A DNA stretch of 64,000 nucleotides from Carallia brachiata (taxonomy: Eukaryota; Streptophyta; Magnoliopsida; Malpighiales; Rhizophoraceae). Positions within the stretch are counted from its first letter, which is position 1. Every line of letters begins with the position of its first letter. The notes under the pieces are model-generated. The model searched no databases, was not told the origin of the DNA, and saw only the letters and a program-made list of their open reading frames with translations. The stretch is from the NCBI GenBank assembly GCA_021464245.1, contig JADCRB010000042.1:3455914-3519913 (forward strand), read 5' to 3'. Both the position numbers and the translations under genes were made by a program. Below are positions 1 to 11,825 of the stretch, piece after piece.

Positions 1-1059
1 AAAAACTGTCTAATCGGCGAAGTCAATGCCAATAGGGTCATTAATAATAAAACTTTTTGGCAAGCTTATGCTAAGGCAGCCCACAACAATGCCCCTGACA
101 AAAATCAAAGACCTTGTATAGGTGCCAAGGAGAGAATGAGCTTGGTCATTAATATAGTAGAAATGGGAGTGGTTTAAATGGGGCAGGGAAGCACTCAATT
201 GCCCCCCTTGCCACCATGTAGATGTGTGAGCAACTGTTCTTTTTCGCAGGTGATAGGGAGTATTTGAATGAGACAAAAAGTAACTAAAAAGGAATTAAAC
301 ATAGTTTTTAAATTCAAACTAGACCGACGGTCAAACTAGATAATTGATGACTCAAAGCTAAAGCTAGTTTGGTTCTTATATTTGATCAGTTAAAATAATC
401 AACTGTTGAAACCCTGACAAATCGAACCGCTGTTAACAGCAAACCTAAAAACTGTCCAACCAGCGAGTCAATGCCAATAGGGTCATTAATAATAAAACTT
501 TTTGGCAAGCCTAGAGCTGAGACAGCCCACTACAATGCCTGTGCAAAGGAGAGAATGAGATTGGTTATTAATATATAGTAGAAAACTCAACAACCCTATG
601 TCAAAAAAAAAAAAAAAAAAAAAAAACTCAACAACCCCTTTTGGTCATTAATATATGGTAGAAAAATCAACCATCCTTGACTTTCACTTTCGATGTGGGA
701 GAAAAGACACACAAAAGCTGTGCTATTTTCTCCCATGTTGCTTATAGACAAAAGTTGAGATTAAAAATTTTCTAAAAACAAAGGAGCGGAGGATGAAAGT
801 GGTGTGACTAGGCTTATGGGAGCTAAGATGTTGACTTGTTTTGATCCATTACATTGCCTAGGTCGGGCCTCCAAGGGGGAGGCCTTGCTAAGGTAGCCTT
901 TAATTTGGTGCTTAGTTTTACCAAGTATAATCCTTAAAGAAAAATTATGAGAAATAAAATATTAGACAACCGGTTAAGTAGTTGAATTGCTGACTCATTA
1001 ACTCAAACCTCAATTTAGTTCAAGTGTTGGTCCGGATATAAACCCTATGGAATTGAGGG
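1..1059. repeat. Repeat-rich flank with a direct duplication
   Basis: No gene is visible. A segment at about 6-66 recurs with few changes at about 449-511, and the following stretch at about 130-170 recurs at about 548-590, so a block of roughly 440 bp was duplicated in tandem. A third, shorter echo lies near 640-680. Parts of this flank (about 150-290) also resemble 10075-10130 and 30850-31070, so it belongs to the locally duplicated unit. GGAATT occurs at 291-296 and again at 1049-1054 and may mark the edges of inserted DNA. A poly(A) run lies at about 605-626. Confidence 0.6.
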
Positions 1060-1843
1060 TGTAAACATCTTAAAAAAATAAAAAAGAGTCAAGTCATGTC
1101 GGCGTTGTCAATTTCAAAATTAGCAACGCCGACACGGAAGAATTAAATTCTTCCTTTCCTATGTGATGTTCACATGGGAAAGGAATCCTATAAATAGGCT
1201 CCTTCCCCTCAGTTCAAAACATATTCAGCAAATCTGTAAACAGAAAAATTCAGAGAATTTGAGAGAAAAAGAAAATTTTAAAAATCTCTCAAAAAAATTT
1301 CTCTTTTTCTTACGTGCTTTTACTCTGCAGTATACTCTCTAACTCTTTTTAGAGATATTTCAGGGGTAAACCCAAAAAATTTGCTGTTTCCATTTCTAAA
1401 GTTATTTTTAATTTATATTCTCGGATCGCTAGATCTGAATTTATGAGAATATAGATCTAAAAATATCAAATTACTACAAATCCGGCTGGGATTAAGCCTC
1501 ATACGGCCTCAGCAAAATCCAGGCAGCTCATCCGAGAACAAGTCCTTCGACCCTCGGTGAAATTAAGTCAGATCGGCTCAGATCAGATCTCTGCCGTTCT
1601 TAACCGTAGTTAAAACGTCCAAATCAGATACAATCTACCTAGTTCAAGAAAAAAAATTATAGAAATTATTTCTGTCAAGATCAAGCTCGTGCAGCCCTTG
1701 ACGGAGTCAAAAAAGGAACACTAATCGGAGGATCTATGGAGATCGACCTCACGTAAATTTTCTTTTATTTTTAAATTTTTATTTGTAATTTATTTTTGTA
1801 TTTTCGAGTTTAATTGTTTTAGACTCGAAATTTACGCTTTACA
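1060..1843 (+). repeat. 5' LTR of the gypsy element
   Basis: 784 bp, bounded by TG and CA. It carries the core promoter motif TATAAATAG at 1189-1197, followed by a CT-rich stretch where transcription would start. An imperfect inverted repeat lies near 1100-1129; its perfect version is in the 3' LTR. The copy aligns along its full length with 9165-9956. Confidence 0.95.
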
Positions 1844-1849
1844 AATTTT

Positions 1850-1867
1850 TGGCACGCTCGGTGGGAC
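1850..1867 (+). other. Putative primer binding site
   Basis: TGGCACGCTCGGTGGGAC begins six bases after the 5' LTR. Its position and its start with TGG (the complement of a tRNA CCA end) fit a minus-strand primer site. I could not assign the tRNA from memory. Confidence 0.6.
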
Positions 1868-1894
1868 ATCTTCACCTCCCATCTCTTGTTCCTT

Positions 1895-1931
1895 AAAAAA
1901 AAAAAAAAAAAGAGCAGAGAAAAAAAAAAGA

Positions 1932-2005
<74 letters not shown>

Positions 2006-2026
2006 AAAATAAAAAAAAAAAAAAAA
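1895..2026 (+). repeat. Long A-rich tract in the element leader
   Basis: About 130 bp of almost pure A with a few G and one T, between the primer binding site and gag. It is not the poly(A) tail of a separate insertion in any obvious way, because no flanking duplication is seen. Lysine-rich and phenylalanine-rich reading frames across it are artefacts of composition. Length may be unstable or affected by assembly. Confidence 0.85.
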
Positions 2027-2034
2027 TTTTACAG

Positions 2035-3700
2035 GTGTTCAGCACATCAAATGGCACCGAAAAGGAGTACAAGCTGCCACAAAAAGAAGGCAACGGCTCC
2101 ATTGCCTGCATCAACTACCCTACCTGGGTACGCAGGTCCAGAAACCCGGGGACGGACACAATTTCTTGCCGTCCAAACCGACAAAAATTCGAAATGGAGA
2201 GTCCACAGCTCGCACAACAGGATCTCTCCCCTGACTCTCTTGCCGCATGGAGGAGTCGATCACCCACCCCGATCGAAGTCGGGGGCAACACGACGAACCC
2301 CATTCAACAGAATCCAACTCATTCTGTAGAGATCCACACAGAAGAATCAGAAGAGTTCTCTCCCCCAGTCTTTCGCGGAGCCTCATCTGTTGCCGTCATG
2401 ATGACCAACACAATCAGCACAGAAGAAAGAATTTCAGAATTGGAGAACAAATTTTGCAGCTGATCAGAGTCGTGGAGGAAAAAGATCAACAGATCGCCGC
2501 TCTCAAAGGAAAAGCCCCGATCCAAATTGATCCCGAGATCCGCGAAGAGCAACCATATCCACCCGGTTTCACTCCAGAAGCCACACCAGCCGACGTCTTC
2601 ACTGCAGAAAAGCGACCAGGTAGTTCTACACAGCTGCCACCCTCAAATTCTGTAGCTTCGCTATCTGTTCAACAATTGCAGGAAATGATAGCCAATACGA
2701 TCCGACTGCAACAAGCTACATCCTTCCAAGGATCACAGATGTACGTCAAACCGTACACCAGACGGATCGAAAGTCTCAACATGCCCTTGGGCTACCAGCC
2801 GCCCAAATTTCAACAATTCGACGGACGAGGCGATCCCAAACCACATCGCCCACTTCGTTGAAACCTGCAACAACGCAGGGACTTACGGAGATCTCTTGGT
2901 GAAGCAGTTTGTTCGTTCACTCAGGGCGACCGCTTTCACCTGGTTCATAAATCTTGAACTAGAATCGATCGATAGTTGGGAACAGCTACAACGAGAGTTT
3001 CTCAACAGATTTTTCAGCACTCGAAGGACGGTAAGTATGATGGAGCTTACCAGCACCAAACAAAGAAAGGAGAGCCCGTTGTCGAATACATCAACAGATG
3101 GCGTGCCCTCAGCTTGGACTGCAAAGATCGCCTGACGGAGACTTCTGCCGTGAGATGTGCATCCAGGGAATGCATTGGGAGCTGTTATACATCCTGCAGG
3201 GTGTCAAACCCCGAACTTCGAAGAATGGCGACCCGCGCACATGATATGGAGATAAGCATCCAGACTTCCAGGCACGGTTCCCATCCAGTTGGACCAGCAA
3301 GGGGGCAGAAGGGAGATTAAGAAACCCAACAGCTCCGGAAAAGGAAAAGAAGTGATGACTGTTGAAGCCGCACCAGTAAAAGTGGGCGCCAAAGCTAAGG
3401 TAAATCCTCCGACCCAAATAACTCAGCCAAAACAACAGGAAAGGCGGAAGGTGACATTGCGAGAGTTGGAGCAGAAGCAGTATCCATTCCCCGACTCAGA
3501 CGTCCCGACATCTTGAACAACTCTTGGAGGCGAAGCTGATCGAACTCCCAGAGTGCAAGCGGCCGAATGAAAAGGATCGAGTCAGCGATTTCTGCAAATA
3601 TCACCGGATAGTAAGTCATCCAACCAGAAAGTGTTTCGTCCTGAAGGAGCTAATCATGAAGCTCAAAGCCAGAATAAAATCATTCTGGACCAGGAAGGCA
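2035..3700 (+). pseudogene. gag, frame-broken
   Basis: The capsid-type gag domain is recognisable from LGYQPPKFQQFDGRGDP near 2790-2835, through a segment containing QFVRSLRATAFTWF and FLNRFF (2902-3020), to the C-terminal CKYHR motif near 3595. The reading frame changes at about 2840, 3075, 3150 and 3515, so the single gag protein is split over several frames. The true start is unclear; an open stretch begins upstream of 2250. A gag of this kind would form the virus-like particle and bind the element RNA. The order and wording of the motifs fit Tat-type gypsy elements; the family call rests on the whole element. Confidence 0.8.
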
Positions 3701-3849
3701 TAACCTCGCAAACCAGACCACCATCACTTCAAAACCATCAGAAGAGGTGACACACCAAGGAGGAGCCGCTCGACAACAAAAAGTCGACAACGGAGAAGGT
3801 ATATGAAGCTCTCCAAACCCTTCTCGCTAACCCTCAGCTGTTTATAGCT

Positions 3850-4692
3850 TTGCAATCAACAGAAGTGTGGCAAAATCAAGTCAGCAATACTCTCCAGACC
3901 TCAGCTGAACCTCTGCTATCAAGTAATTCCAACTCGCCGGAGCAACAGGGCCAAAATCACGTCGGATGTTACTCTGCTATCTCATTTTCAGATGAGGATC
4001 TCCTGCTGGGGTCCAAACCCCACAATCGGCCGCTGTATGTATCAGGCTATGTGAAAGAACAGAAGGTCCGACGTATTTTGATCGATGATGGCTCGGCAGT
4101 CAATATTATCCCAAAATCCACCATAAAGGAGCTCGCCATTGGCATTGATGAATTATCAGACAGCCGCTTGATGATTTATAGCTTTAATCAAGGAGGACAG
4201 AAAGCAATTGGGATGATTCGCTTGGAGCTAACTATCGGTAATCTCACTTCTAGCACTCTATTTCACGTGATTGATGCACGTACCACATATAAGATGTTGC
4301 TAGGACGACCGTGGATTCATGGAAATGGAGTTGTGCTCTCAAGCTTGCATCAGTGCTTCAAGTATTACAATGGTGGCGTTCAAAAGGTCAATGCTGACTT
4401 AAAGCCGTTCGATGATGCTGAATCACATTTGGCGGATGCAGTCTTCTACACGACACAGACAATCCGGAGATCATTCCATCAAAAGCTACTTGGACTGGGG
4501 GCATCCACAAAAAGGGAAAAGCTGTCGAAGAACCTGCCAATGCCCAACCCCAGGCTCCAACAAATGAAAAGCTGCCACAGCCTGCTGAACTTCGTCGAAG
4601 GATGTTGCATCTTCAAGCTCCACTCCAGTCCTACGCTATGTGCCGAAGTCACGACGCTCAGAAGGTCAACCCCCTTTCTCTTATTGTATTGA
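3850..4692 (+). pseudogene. Aspartic protease region of pol
   Basis: The active-site motif ILIDDGSAVNIIP (about 4075-4115) and the downstream LLGRPWIH (about 4298-4321) mark a retroviral-type aspartic protease that would cut the polyprotein. The D-D-G-S-A form resembles that of Tat elements. This stretch stays open from 3850 to 4692 and then continues in another frame (about 4602-5294). That follow-on is a linker between protease and RT with a charged, low-complexity end. Confidence 0.8.
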
Positions 4693-5289
4693 TCTTAAAC
4701 AGGAGCAAGGATAGCCAACCCAAAACAAAGGAGCTGCACAACCTGAAGGAGACTTACACTCTGCCGATACCAAAGATTGAGCCGGTTTTGTCTTCAAAAC
4801 CATTAAAAGGCTTCGTCAAACCACACACGGGGGCAGTCGAAGGCGGCTCACTTCCAGAAAGAAGAACACATGAAGGATTTGATCCTAATGCATACAAGCT
4901 TTTGGCAAAGGCGGGCTATGACTTCTCAAACCCGAGCACAATGGGTACGCTGCCGTCCACACATGGCGCTTCTCAAACATCACAGTCCCGACCTGGCTTA
5001 GGCTATCAGGAGAAGTCACCTGTGCGGATCACGCTAAAGAGCCGAAGCCGAGCAGCTGATGCACGTGCCATCACCACCACCACCAAACAAGACAGGCTTA
5101 TCCAGTCAAACAAAGAAGGTGAAGTCAGAGGTTCTACATTTCATGTCACAATTAGCGAGGAGGCTGATTCCGACTCATCAGATGGTGAAGTGAAGGAGGC
5201 TCCCCGGAACTTGAAGATGGTGGCCAAGCAACTGTTGATGAACTCAAGGAGGTCAATCTTGGCTCTCCGGAAGATCCTCGACCTACATT

Positions 5290-6330
5290 TGTAAGTGCTT
5301 TACTTACTGCAGAAGAAGAGCAAGAATATGTTCAGGTATTAAGTCAATACAGGGACGTGTTCGCATGGAGTTACAAAGAAATGCCTGGACTTGACCCAAA
5401 AATTGCGGTGCATCGTCTAGCAGTAAAGAAGGGTGTCGTTCTGTCAAGCAGCCACAACGACGGTTCCGCCCGGAACTCATTCCACAAATCGAGGAGGAGG
5501 TGAACAAGCTGATCAATGCTGGCTTCATCCGAGAGGTCACCTACCCAACGTGGATTGCCAACATTGTCCCGGTAAGAAAGAAGAATGGACAGTTGAGGGT
5601 ATGTGTTGATTTTCGAGATCTTAACAAGGCCTGCCCGAAAGATGACTTTCCGTTGCCCATAACGGAGATCACAGTCGATGCAACAACGGGTCACGAAGCA
5701 TTGTCCTTCATGGATGGTTCTTCAGGCTATAACCAAATCAGAATGGCACCAGAAGACGAGGAGTTGACAGCATTCCGCACCCCAAAAGGTATATACTGCT
5801 ACAAAGTTATGCCGTTTGGATTAAAAATGCTGGCGCCACTTATCAACGTGCTATGCAAAAAATTTTTGATGACATGCTGCACAAGATTGTAGAATGTTAT
5901 GTTGATGACTTAGTTGTAAAGACTAAGAAGCGCAAAGACCACCTCGAGGATCTCAAGACAGTGTTCGAAAGACTTCGGAGGCATCAGCTCAAAATGAACC
6001 CTCTCAAGTGCGCATTCGGTGTCACATCAGGAAAGTTTCTTGGGTTCGTGGTGCGCCATCGTGGAATCGAAGTTGATCAGTCAAAGGTTGAGGCAATTCA
6101 AAAGATGCCTGAACCTAAAAACCTGCACGAGCTGCGAAGTCTACAAGGAAAGCTGGCCTACATTCGCCGTTTCATCTCCAATTTAGCTGGGAGATGTCAA
6201 CCTTTCCATCGGTTGATGAAGAAGGATGTCAACTTCGAGTGGGACGAAGCTTGCAGCAAAGCCTTTGAGAGCATAAAGAAGTACCTTTCCAATCCACCAG
6301 TCTGGGAGCTCCAATTCAAGGAAAGTCGTT
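5290..6330 (+). pseudogene. Reverse transcriptase of pol, frame-broken
   Basis: RT landmarks are clear: PVRKKNGQLRVCVDFRDLNKA (here PVRKKNGQ plus VDFRDLNKA, about 5560-5630), FMDGSSGYNQI (about 5708-5740), VMPFGLK (about 5806-5828) and the catalytic YVDD at 5898-5909. The frame breaks near 5450, where the N-terminal part (FAWSYKEMPGLDP) joins the finger domain, and again at about 5830 just after FGLK. The enzyme would copy element RNA to DNA. The broken frames make it non-functional as read. Confidence 0.92.
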
Positions 6331-6697
6331 GATTCTCTACATTGCAGCGCAGGAAAGATCTTTGGGAGCCTTGCTTGCACAGGAAAACGAGCAGGAAAGG
6401 GTGCCTGTATACTTGAGCAGAACACTAAACGGTCCGGAGCTGAGTTATTCGCCCATTGAAAAGACATGTCTAGCACTGTTCTTTGCCATTGACAAGCTGA
6501 GGCACTACATGCAAGCTCACACGGTACGTCTCATTGCCAGAGCTGATCCTGTCAAATATATCTTATCTAGACCAATCTTGTCAGGACGACTTGCCAAGTG
6601 GGCAGTAATCCTACAAAGCTACGACATTGTCTACGTGCCTCAAAAAGCAGTCAAAGGACAAGCTCTAGCAGACTTCCTTGCAGATCACCCCCATTGA
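6329..6697 (+). pseudogene. RNase H domain of pol (gypsy type)
   Basis: The open stretch contains GALLAQEN, VPVYLSRTLNGPE and SPIEKTCLALFFAIDKLRHY. These are the usual RNase H-like domain that follows RT in gypsy elements, ending with the connection residues QALADFLADHP. It lies one frame off the upstream RT, with the break near 6300-6330. Confidence 0.88.
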
Positions 6698-7304
6698 TTC
6701 TGATCTTCCAGATGAAGAGGTCTTTTACATTGAGACACTACCACCATGGACGATGTTCTTTGATGGTGCAGCAAGGCGTGATGGTGCTGGTGCCGGCATA
6801 GTGTTTGTCACTCCTCAACGACAAATACTACCATATGCTATCATTCTCGGTGAGTTATGTTCAAATAATGTTGCTGAATACCAGGCTTTGATCATTGGTC
6901 TTCAAATGGCTGTCGATATGAAGATTCCAACTATAGAAGTCCATGGAGATTCCCAGCTCGTCATCAACCAACTTACAGGATTGTATGATGAAGAAAGAGG
7001 ACTTGCGCCTTACCATCAACGTGCTCGACAGCTAATGGATGAATTTGAAAGCATCACCTTGGAGCATGTGCCTCGACGAGAAAACACTCAGGCAGACGCG
7101 TTGGCTAACCTGGCCACCTCTCTTGCAAAGTCAGAAATCCAGGCTACAGTTGTTGCCGTATGCCAGAAATGGATAGTGCCACAGAAGGATGATGAAGAAA
7201 CTACAGCAGCCAACGCTGTATCTGTACGTCTCGCGAGGACGAATTGGCGCAACCAATCATTGACTATCACAGCACGGGAAGCTGCCCGAAGATCGTCGTC
7301 ATAA
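6678..7304 (+). pseudogene. Second, archaeal-like RNase H domain
   Basis: WTMFFDGAARRDGAGAGIVF, then NVAEYQALIIGLQMA, VHGDSQLVINQL and QADALANLA, gives the D-E-D-D arrangement of an RNase H of the archaeal-like type. In plants an additional domain of this type after the normal RNase H is a hallmark of Tat-lineage gypsy elements. It is separated from the first RNase H by a frame change around 6680. The domain is internally open and the acidic residues are present. Confidence 0.9.
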
Positions 7305-7319
7305 GACAAAAATTCAACG

Positions 7320-7535
7320 ACGAACTCCCCGCTTCATATATCTCAAGGATGCTCTGTATCGAAGGTCTTTGAATGGAGTTTTACTTCGCTGCCTAGCCAA
7401 TGAAGAGGCAAAACAGGCTCTCACTGAAGCACATTCTGGTGTTTGTGGCGGACATCAATCGGGGCCTAAGTTGCACTTCCAACTCAGAAAGATGGAATAC
7501 TACTGGCCAACCATGGTACGTGATTCCATTGAGGG
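7320..7535 (+). pseudogene. Integrase N-terminal stub
   Basis: EEAKQALTEAHSGVCGGHQSG followed by KLHFQLRKMEYYWPTM is the histidine half of the HHCC zinc finger of a gypsy integrase (here HSGVCGGHQSG carries the two histidines). After about 7530 the expected C-x2-C pair and the DDE catalytic core are absent. The sequence turns into unrelated text, so a deletion removed most of the integrase. Confidence 0.85.
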
Positions 7536-9150
7536 TTTGAGTCTGAAACCTAATATCAGTCTCAACCGATCTTCACCACACACCAGACCTTTGCTCCTCT
7601 GCCACAAGAAAGATGGAACCAATTGCAGAACCTCAAGATAAGGGAGAAGAAAGGTCACCCCGCACAAGGTGGCAACCAACCATGGCACAACTGCAAATTT
7701 TGGAGGAAGTCTTCCACAACAATGGAGGTATTATACCTAATGCATCTTAGATTTACCAACTTGTCTCACGATTGCGCCCGCTCGGGACAATCGAAGCAAA
7801 AAAATGTGTTTTATTAGTTCCAGAATAGGAGAAACAGGAAGAAACCAGCACTGAGAGCTGCTTTTTCTAAAGAATAGTCTGCCGTTCCGATAGTAGATCC
7901 CACCGGTACAGCTTCGCCCTCAAATGAAGCAGGTCCGAGTTCTACCAAGGCAATGGTCTCTTCAGGCTATAACGATCAAAGCCGTAGCCTGTGGGAGCAT
8001 GCATACTGGTCCTGGTGGTCTTACGGAGTTAGTCAAGGTTTTATTCCTCCAAAGTACTTAAGTTCAGGAGGGACTTTTCTAGCAGAAGGAAGTCATTTCA
8101 TCGAAACTTTGCCTCTCTTCCCAGAATATTCCAGCAGCGTCAACCAGCCGGGAGGCTCCAGCAACGTCCACATCATCGGCCGAGCTTGACTTGGAGCTGT
8201 GCCTTGGGCCCCGCCAGGACGGCTGACAAGATAAAGTGCAACGACTTCTGCAGCACACGGCAACGACTTCTACAGCACACAGCAACCACTTCTGCAGCAT
8301 ACGGTAACGACTTTCGTAACCAGCATCAGCCGCTGCCTCATTTGTCTCTTATGGGAGAAAGGGACGTCGAGGACCCTACTCGATTCTACGTACCTCCTTT
8401 TTTACTTTTCAAAAAAAAAAATCTCTTTATGTTATGTATATATATCCTGCATGTCCGAGTCATAATACTCACCCCTCAGTTCTTCTTCTTCTCAAAAGAA
8501 AATGGATAGTCTCTGCGCTTGTCCAAGGAAGTTCTTTGATTAAGAAGTTGGAGGCGCACAAGCTAAGAAAAGAAGGAGTAGTCTTCTTCGAGGGATCCCT
8601 AAAAGCCCTCGAAACTCAGTCTCCAACGCCATCGGTGTCATGGAGTTCCAACGACTCTCCTTAGTTCACATCTACCACAGAGGAATGAGACGCTGCAATC
8701 ATCCTAATCTTCCTTTGGATGCGGCGACGTACAGGGAAGTTCCAACTACTCTCCTTACATCGAAGCAGACTTGGGAATCATCACTACAGTCAGTCTCTCT
8801 GTGTACCGGTTTTGAAGTTTCAAAGTGCTGGGCCTTCCTTTTAGGGAGGTTCAAGTTCTTTTCCTACCGGATCATCCTCACCAGAACTTTGGAACTTCAA
8901 AGAACCTTTGCCAGCCTTTGCGAGCTATAGAAGCTCGAACGCACTTGGAGCCAGAATGTCAATTTTTATATTGGCTGGGCTGCTAACTTCCTCAAGATCA
9001 TATCAGTTTCCATTGCGATCTAACAATAGTTGGGTTAGTCAGAGATAGAAGATTTCAACATTCAATGTTCGTCTGGACATCTCAAATTTCAAACTGGACT
9101 TCAAGACTCGGTTCGGATCATTTCTGTAAAATTCTTCCTTACCAACCCTT
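7536..9150 (+). other. Non-coding 3' part of the gypsy element
   Basis: No integrase core or other known domain can be read here. Short open stretches (about 7623-7817, 7953-8189, 8186-8509, 8640-8930) show no recognisable motif. It contains a 22-bp tandem repeat and ends at the polypurine tract. It may be the remnant of the long 3' region typical of Tat elements plus deletion scars. Confidence 0.6.
8239..8314 (+). repeat. 22-bp tandem repeat, about 3.5 units
   Basis: Units at 8239-8260, 8261-8282, 8283-8304 and a partial unit at 8305-8314 share CAACGACTTCTGCAGCACAC with small changes. Confidence 0.85.
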
Positions 9151-9164
9151 GAAGTGGGGGCATT
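9151..9164 (+). other. Polypurine tract
   Basis: GAAGTGGGGGCATT lies immediately upstream of the 3' LTR, where the plus-strand primer of a retrotransposon is expected. Confidence 0.75.
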
Positions 9165-9956
9165 TGTAAACATCTTAAAAAAAGAAAAGTCAAGTCATGT
9201 CGGCGTTGCCAATTTCAAAATTGGCAACGCCAACGTGGAAGAATTAAATTCTTCATTTCCCATGTAATGTTCACATGGGAAAAGAACCCTATAAATAGGC
9301 CTCTGCCCCTCATTTCAAAACATATTCAGCAAATCAGTAAACAGAAAAATTCAGAGAATTTGAGAGAAAAAGAAAATTTTGAAAATCTCTTAAGAAAATT
9401 TCTCTTTTTCCTACGTACTTTTACTCTGCAGTATACTCTCCTAACTCTTTTTTGAGAGATATTTCAGGGGAAAGCCCCAAAAAATTTGCTGTTTCCATTT
9501 CTAAAATTATTTTTAGTTTATATTCTCGGATCGCTATAGATATGAATTTATGAGAATATAGATCTAAAAATATTAAATTACTACAAATCCGGCTGGGATT
9601 AAGTCTCATACGGCCCTCAGTAAAATCCAGGCAGCTCATCCGAGAATAAGCCCCTTCGACCCTCGGTGAAATTAAGTCAGATCGGCTTAGATCAGATCTC
9701 TGCGGTTCTTAACCGTAGTCAAAACGTCCAAATCAGATACAGTTTCAATCTACCTTGTTCAAGAAAAAAATTGTGGAAATTATTTCTGTCAAGATCAAGC
9801 TCGTGCAACCCTTGACGGAGTTAAAAAAGGAACACTAATCAGAGATCTACGGAGATCGACCCCACGTAAATTTCTTTTTATTTTTAAATTTTTATTTATA
9901 ATTTATTTTTGTATTTTCGAATTTAATTATTTTAGATTCGAAATTTACCTGTTACA
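9165..9956 (+). repeat. 3' LTR of the gypsy element
   Basis: 792 bp copy of 1060-1843, with TATAAATAG at 9290-9298. A perfect inverted repeat lies at 9202-9231: 14-bp arms starting GGCGTTGCC around a CA spacer. Divergence from the 5' LTR is highest in the first 130 bp. Confidence 0.95.
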
Positions 9957-11825
9957 GAGGAGAATTTACGTCGAACTGGAACTTGGGAGCAATTTGAGAA
10001 CAGACAAGTTGAATGTGAAAAAAGATAAGATAAATAATTTTAATGGAGACAAAAAGCAATTTACTTAATAATTGGGGGTGGTTTAAATGGTTAGAGCAAG
10101 CAATTGCCCCTTGGTTCCATGTAAATCCATCCATATTCCTAGCACTCAGCAAGAATTGCTAAGCTATTTTTAAAATTATACTTTAATGGAAATTCGAATT
10201 CATAATTGAAGATGGGGGAATAAGGCATTGAATTAGAGAATTCAAAGAGATCAAATATTTTAAAGGCAAGTTCAAGGAGATATTATTTGGCTGGAAATAT
10301 GAAATTTGGCATAAAAAATTTACGATCGTCACCCCTTTGCTTGTATTTTTCTGCTATTGACCGAATGATATTTTTGTTAATTCAAGTAGGCTTCATATGT
10401 TTATTTCCTTGTAATCTCTTCCCGTTGACCAACCTTGTTTTTTGTTCCGTTGTCGCCGCCTATGATGGGCGACATTTCAATTTGTCAATTGTTCAGGAAC
10501 GGCGATTATTAGGTCGATTGTTGGACATGATTCACTCCGTAGATCAAAGCGTAGGAGGTGTTTGATTAGAAAAAAATTAATGTTGGAATGAGAATCAACT
10601 GTTTATTTTTTATTTCTCATTATTATATCAATTGGAGTTAAAACATTTATATCCATAAGTCTAGGTAGTTGATTATAATAAATATAATCAGAGTTACAAA
10701 CAAAATAAATAAAGAATAACCCTAGATGACTTTACATAGATAGCAAAAGGTATATACGCAATCTTATCCAATGACTTCTGATAGTTACTTAAGTAAAACT
10801 ATCAAATTTTTTCCCTAAATAAATTGGCTCCTAGATAATAATTTGAAATAAATGAAGTGGTTAAACAATTTACAGCATTTTAGTAATAGGATAACATTAT
10901 TCTTGTAGGTAATAATTTCATAGATCTACTAAAAAAATATGTATATAAATCTTATCCTAATTGATTATATGATATTCATTTGAAGTCTTAATAGTTGCTC
11001 AAGAGAACTTATCAAAAAATTAATAATGATTATCTTTTACTATTGAATTACTAACTAAAAATTAAAAAATTTTCATACCCATAAGTTTCTTGTAAGAAGT
11101 TTAGTTTTTTTGCCACAAGTTCTTGTAAGAAGTTTCATACCCTTGATACAAAGTAAATTTTGTCACAAACGTATTAAGCTTTTTTTTTTTTTTAAGGGTA
11201 TGAAGTTTCATACCCATAATACAAATGTGTTAACTAGATCAAGATTACTCTTGTGAAGGTATGACGCATATTTGGCCTTTGATACGGTGAATATATCAAC
11301 TATCCAATAATGCAGATAAAAAAATGGGAAACAGCCAAGTTGTTGACTAAGATGGTTAATTTTATTATCATCCGAAATAGTAATCTAATGATGATTAATA
11401 TATTTTCATGTTATGAGATTTAAGTTTGAGTTTTGACGCTTTCATTCCTCCTAATCAAAAGTGTTAGGTTCCATAAAATATAAGTAATAGATTTGATGCA
11501 ACGTCAATTTCAGACTCGATAATTGTTATGATCTTCAATAGTAAAGTTTTGCTGGACTCTAATAATATTTGAGTGATAGATTTGTCCTTTTGAGAGAGAT
11601 TGAACAAAGGCAAAAAAAAAAAAAAAAATATTCCAAATTTCAACTTAAAAAAATGAGAGATATCTGTAATGTATTAATTTTTTTGTTAAAAAAAAAAGGT
11701 CAATTTTATTTCTTTCATCTGTCTTGAACAAATCCCTCGGCCTTTTGCGGAAAACCCAAGCCTTTAATGGTCTATGAGCCGAGTCTATACGCCTAGTCCG
11801 TCCCTTTCTTAGGAAGAAGAGGGCC

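Larger units (their letters stand above)
1060..9956 (+). mobile_element. Decayed Ty3/gypsy LTR retrotransposon, Tat type
   Basis: Two direct LTRs (1060-1843 and 9165-9956), both beginning TGTAAACATC and ending TTACA or TACA, enclose gag, protease, reverse transcriptase, RNase H, a second RNase H and an integrase stub in that order. The order marks a Ty3/gypsy element, and the extra RNase H after the first is characteristic of the Tat group. The 5 bp before the element are GAGGG (1055-1059) and the 5 bp after it are GAGGA (9957-9961), a target-site duplication with one mismatch. Frames are broken many times and the integrase core is missing, so the element cannot move by itself. The LTRs differ at several percent of positions by eye, which makes the insertion old. 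Confidence 0.95.

Noticed and set aside
1886..2329. Reading frame starting with a lysine run
   Set aside because: It is produced by the A-rich tract; the useful part is gag text in other frames.
2115..2552. Antisense frames across gag
   Set aside because: No domain and opposite to the clear gag motifs.
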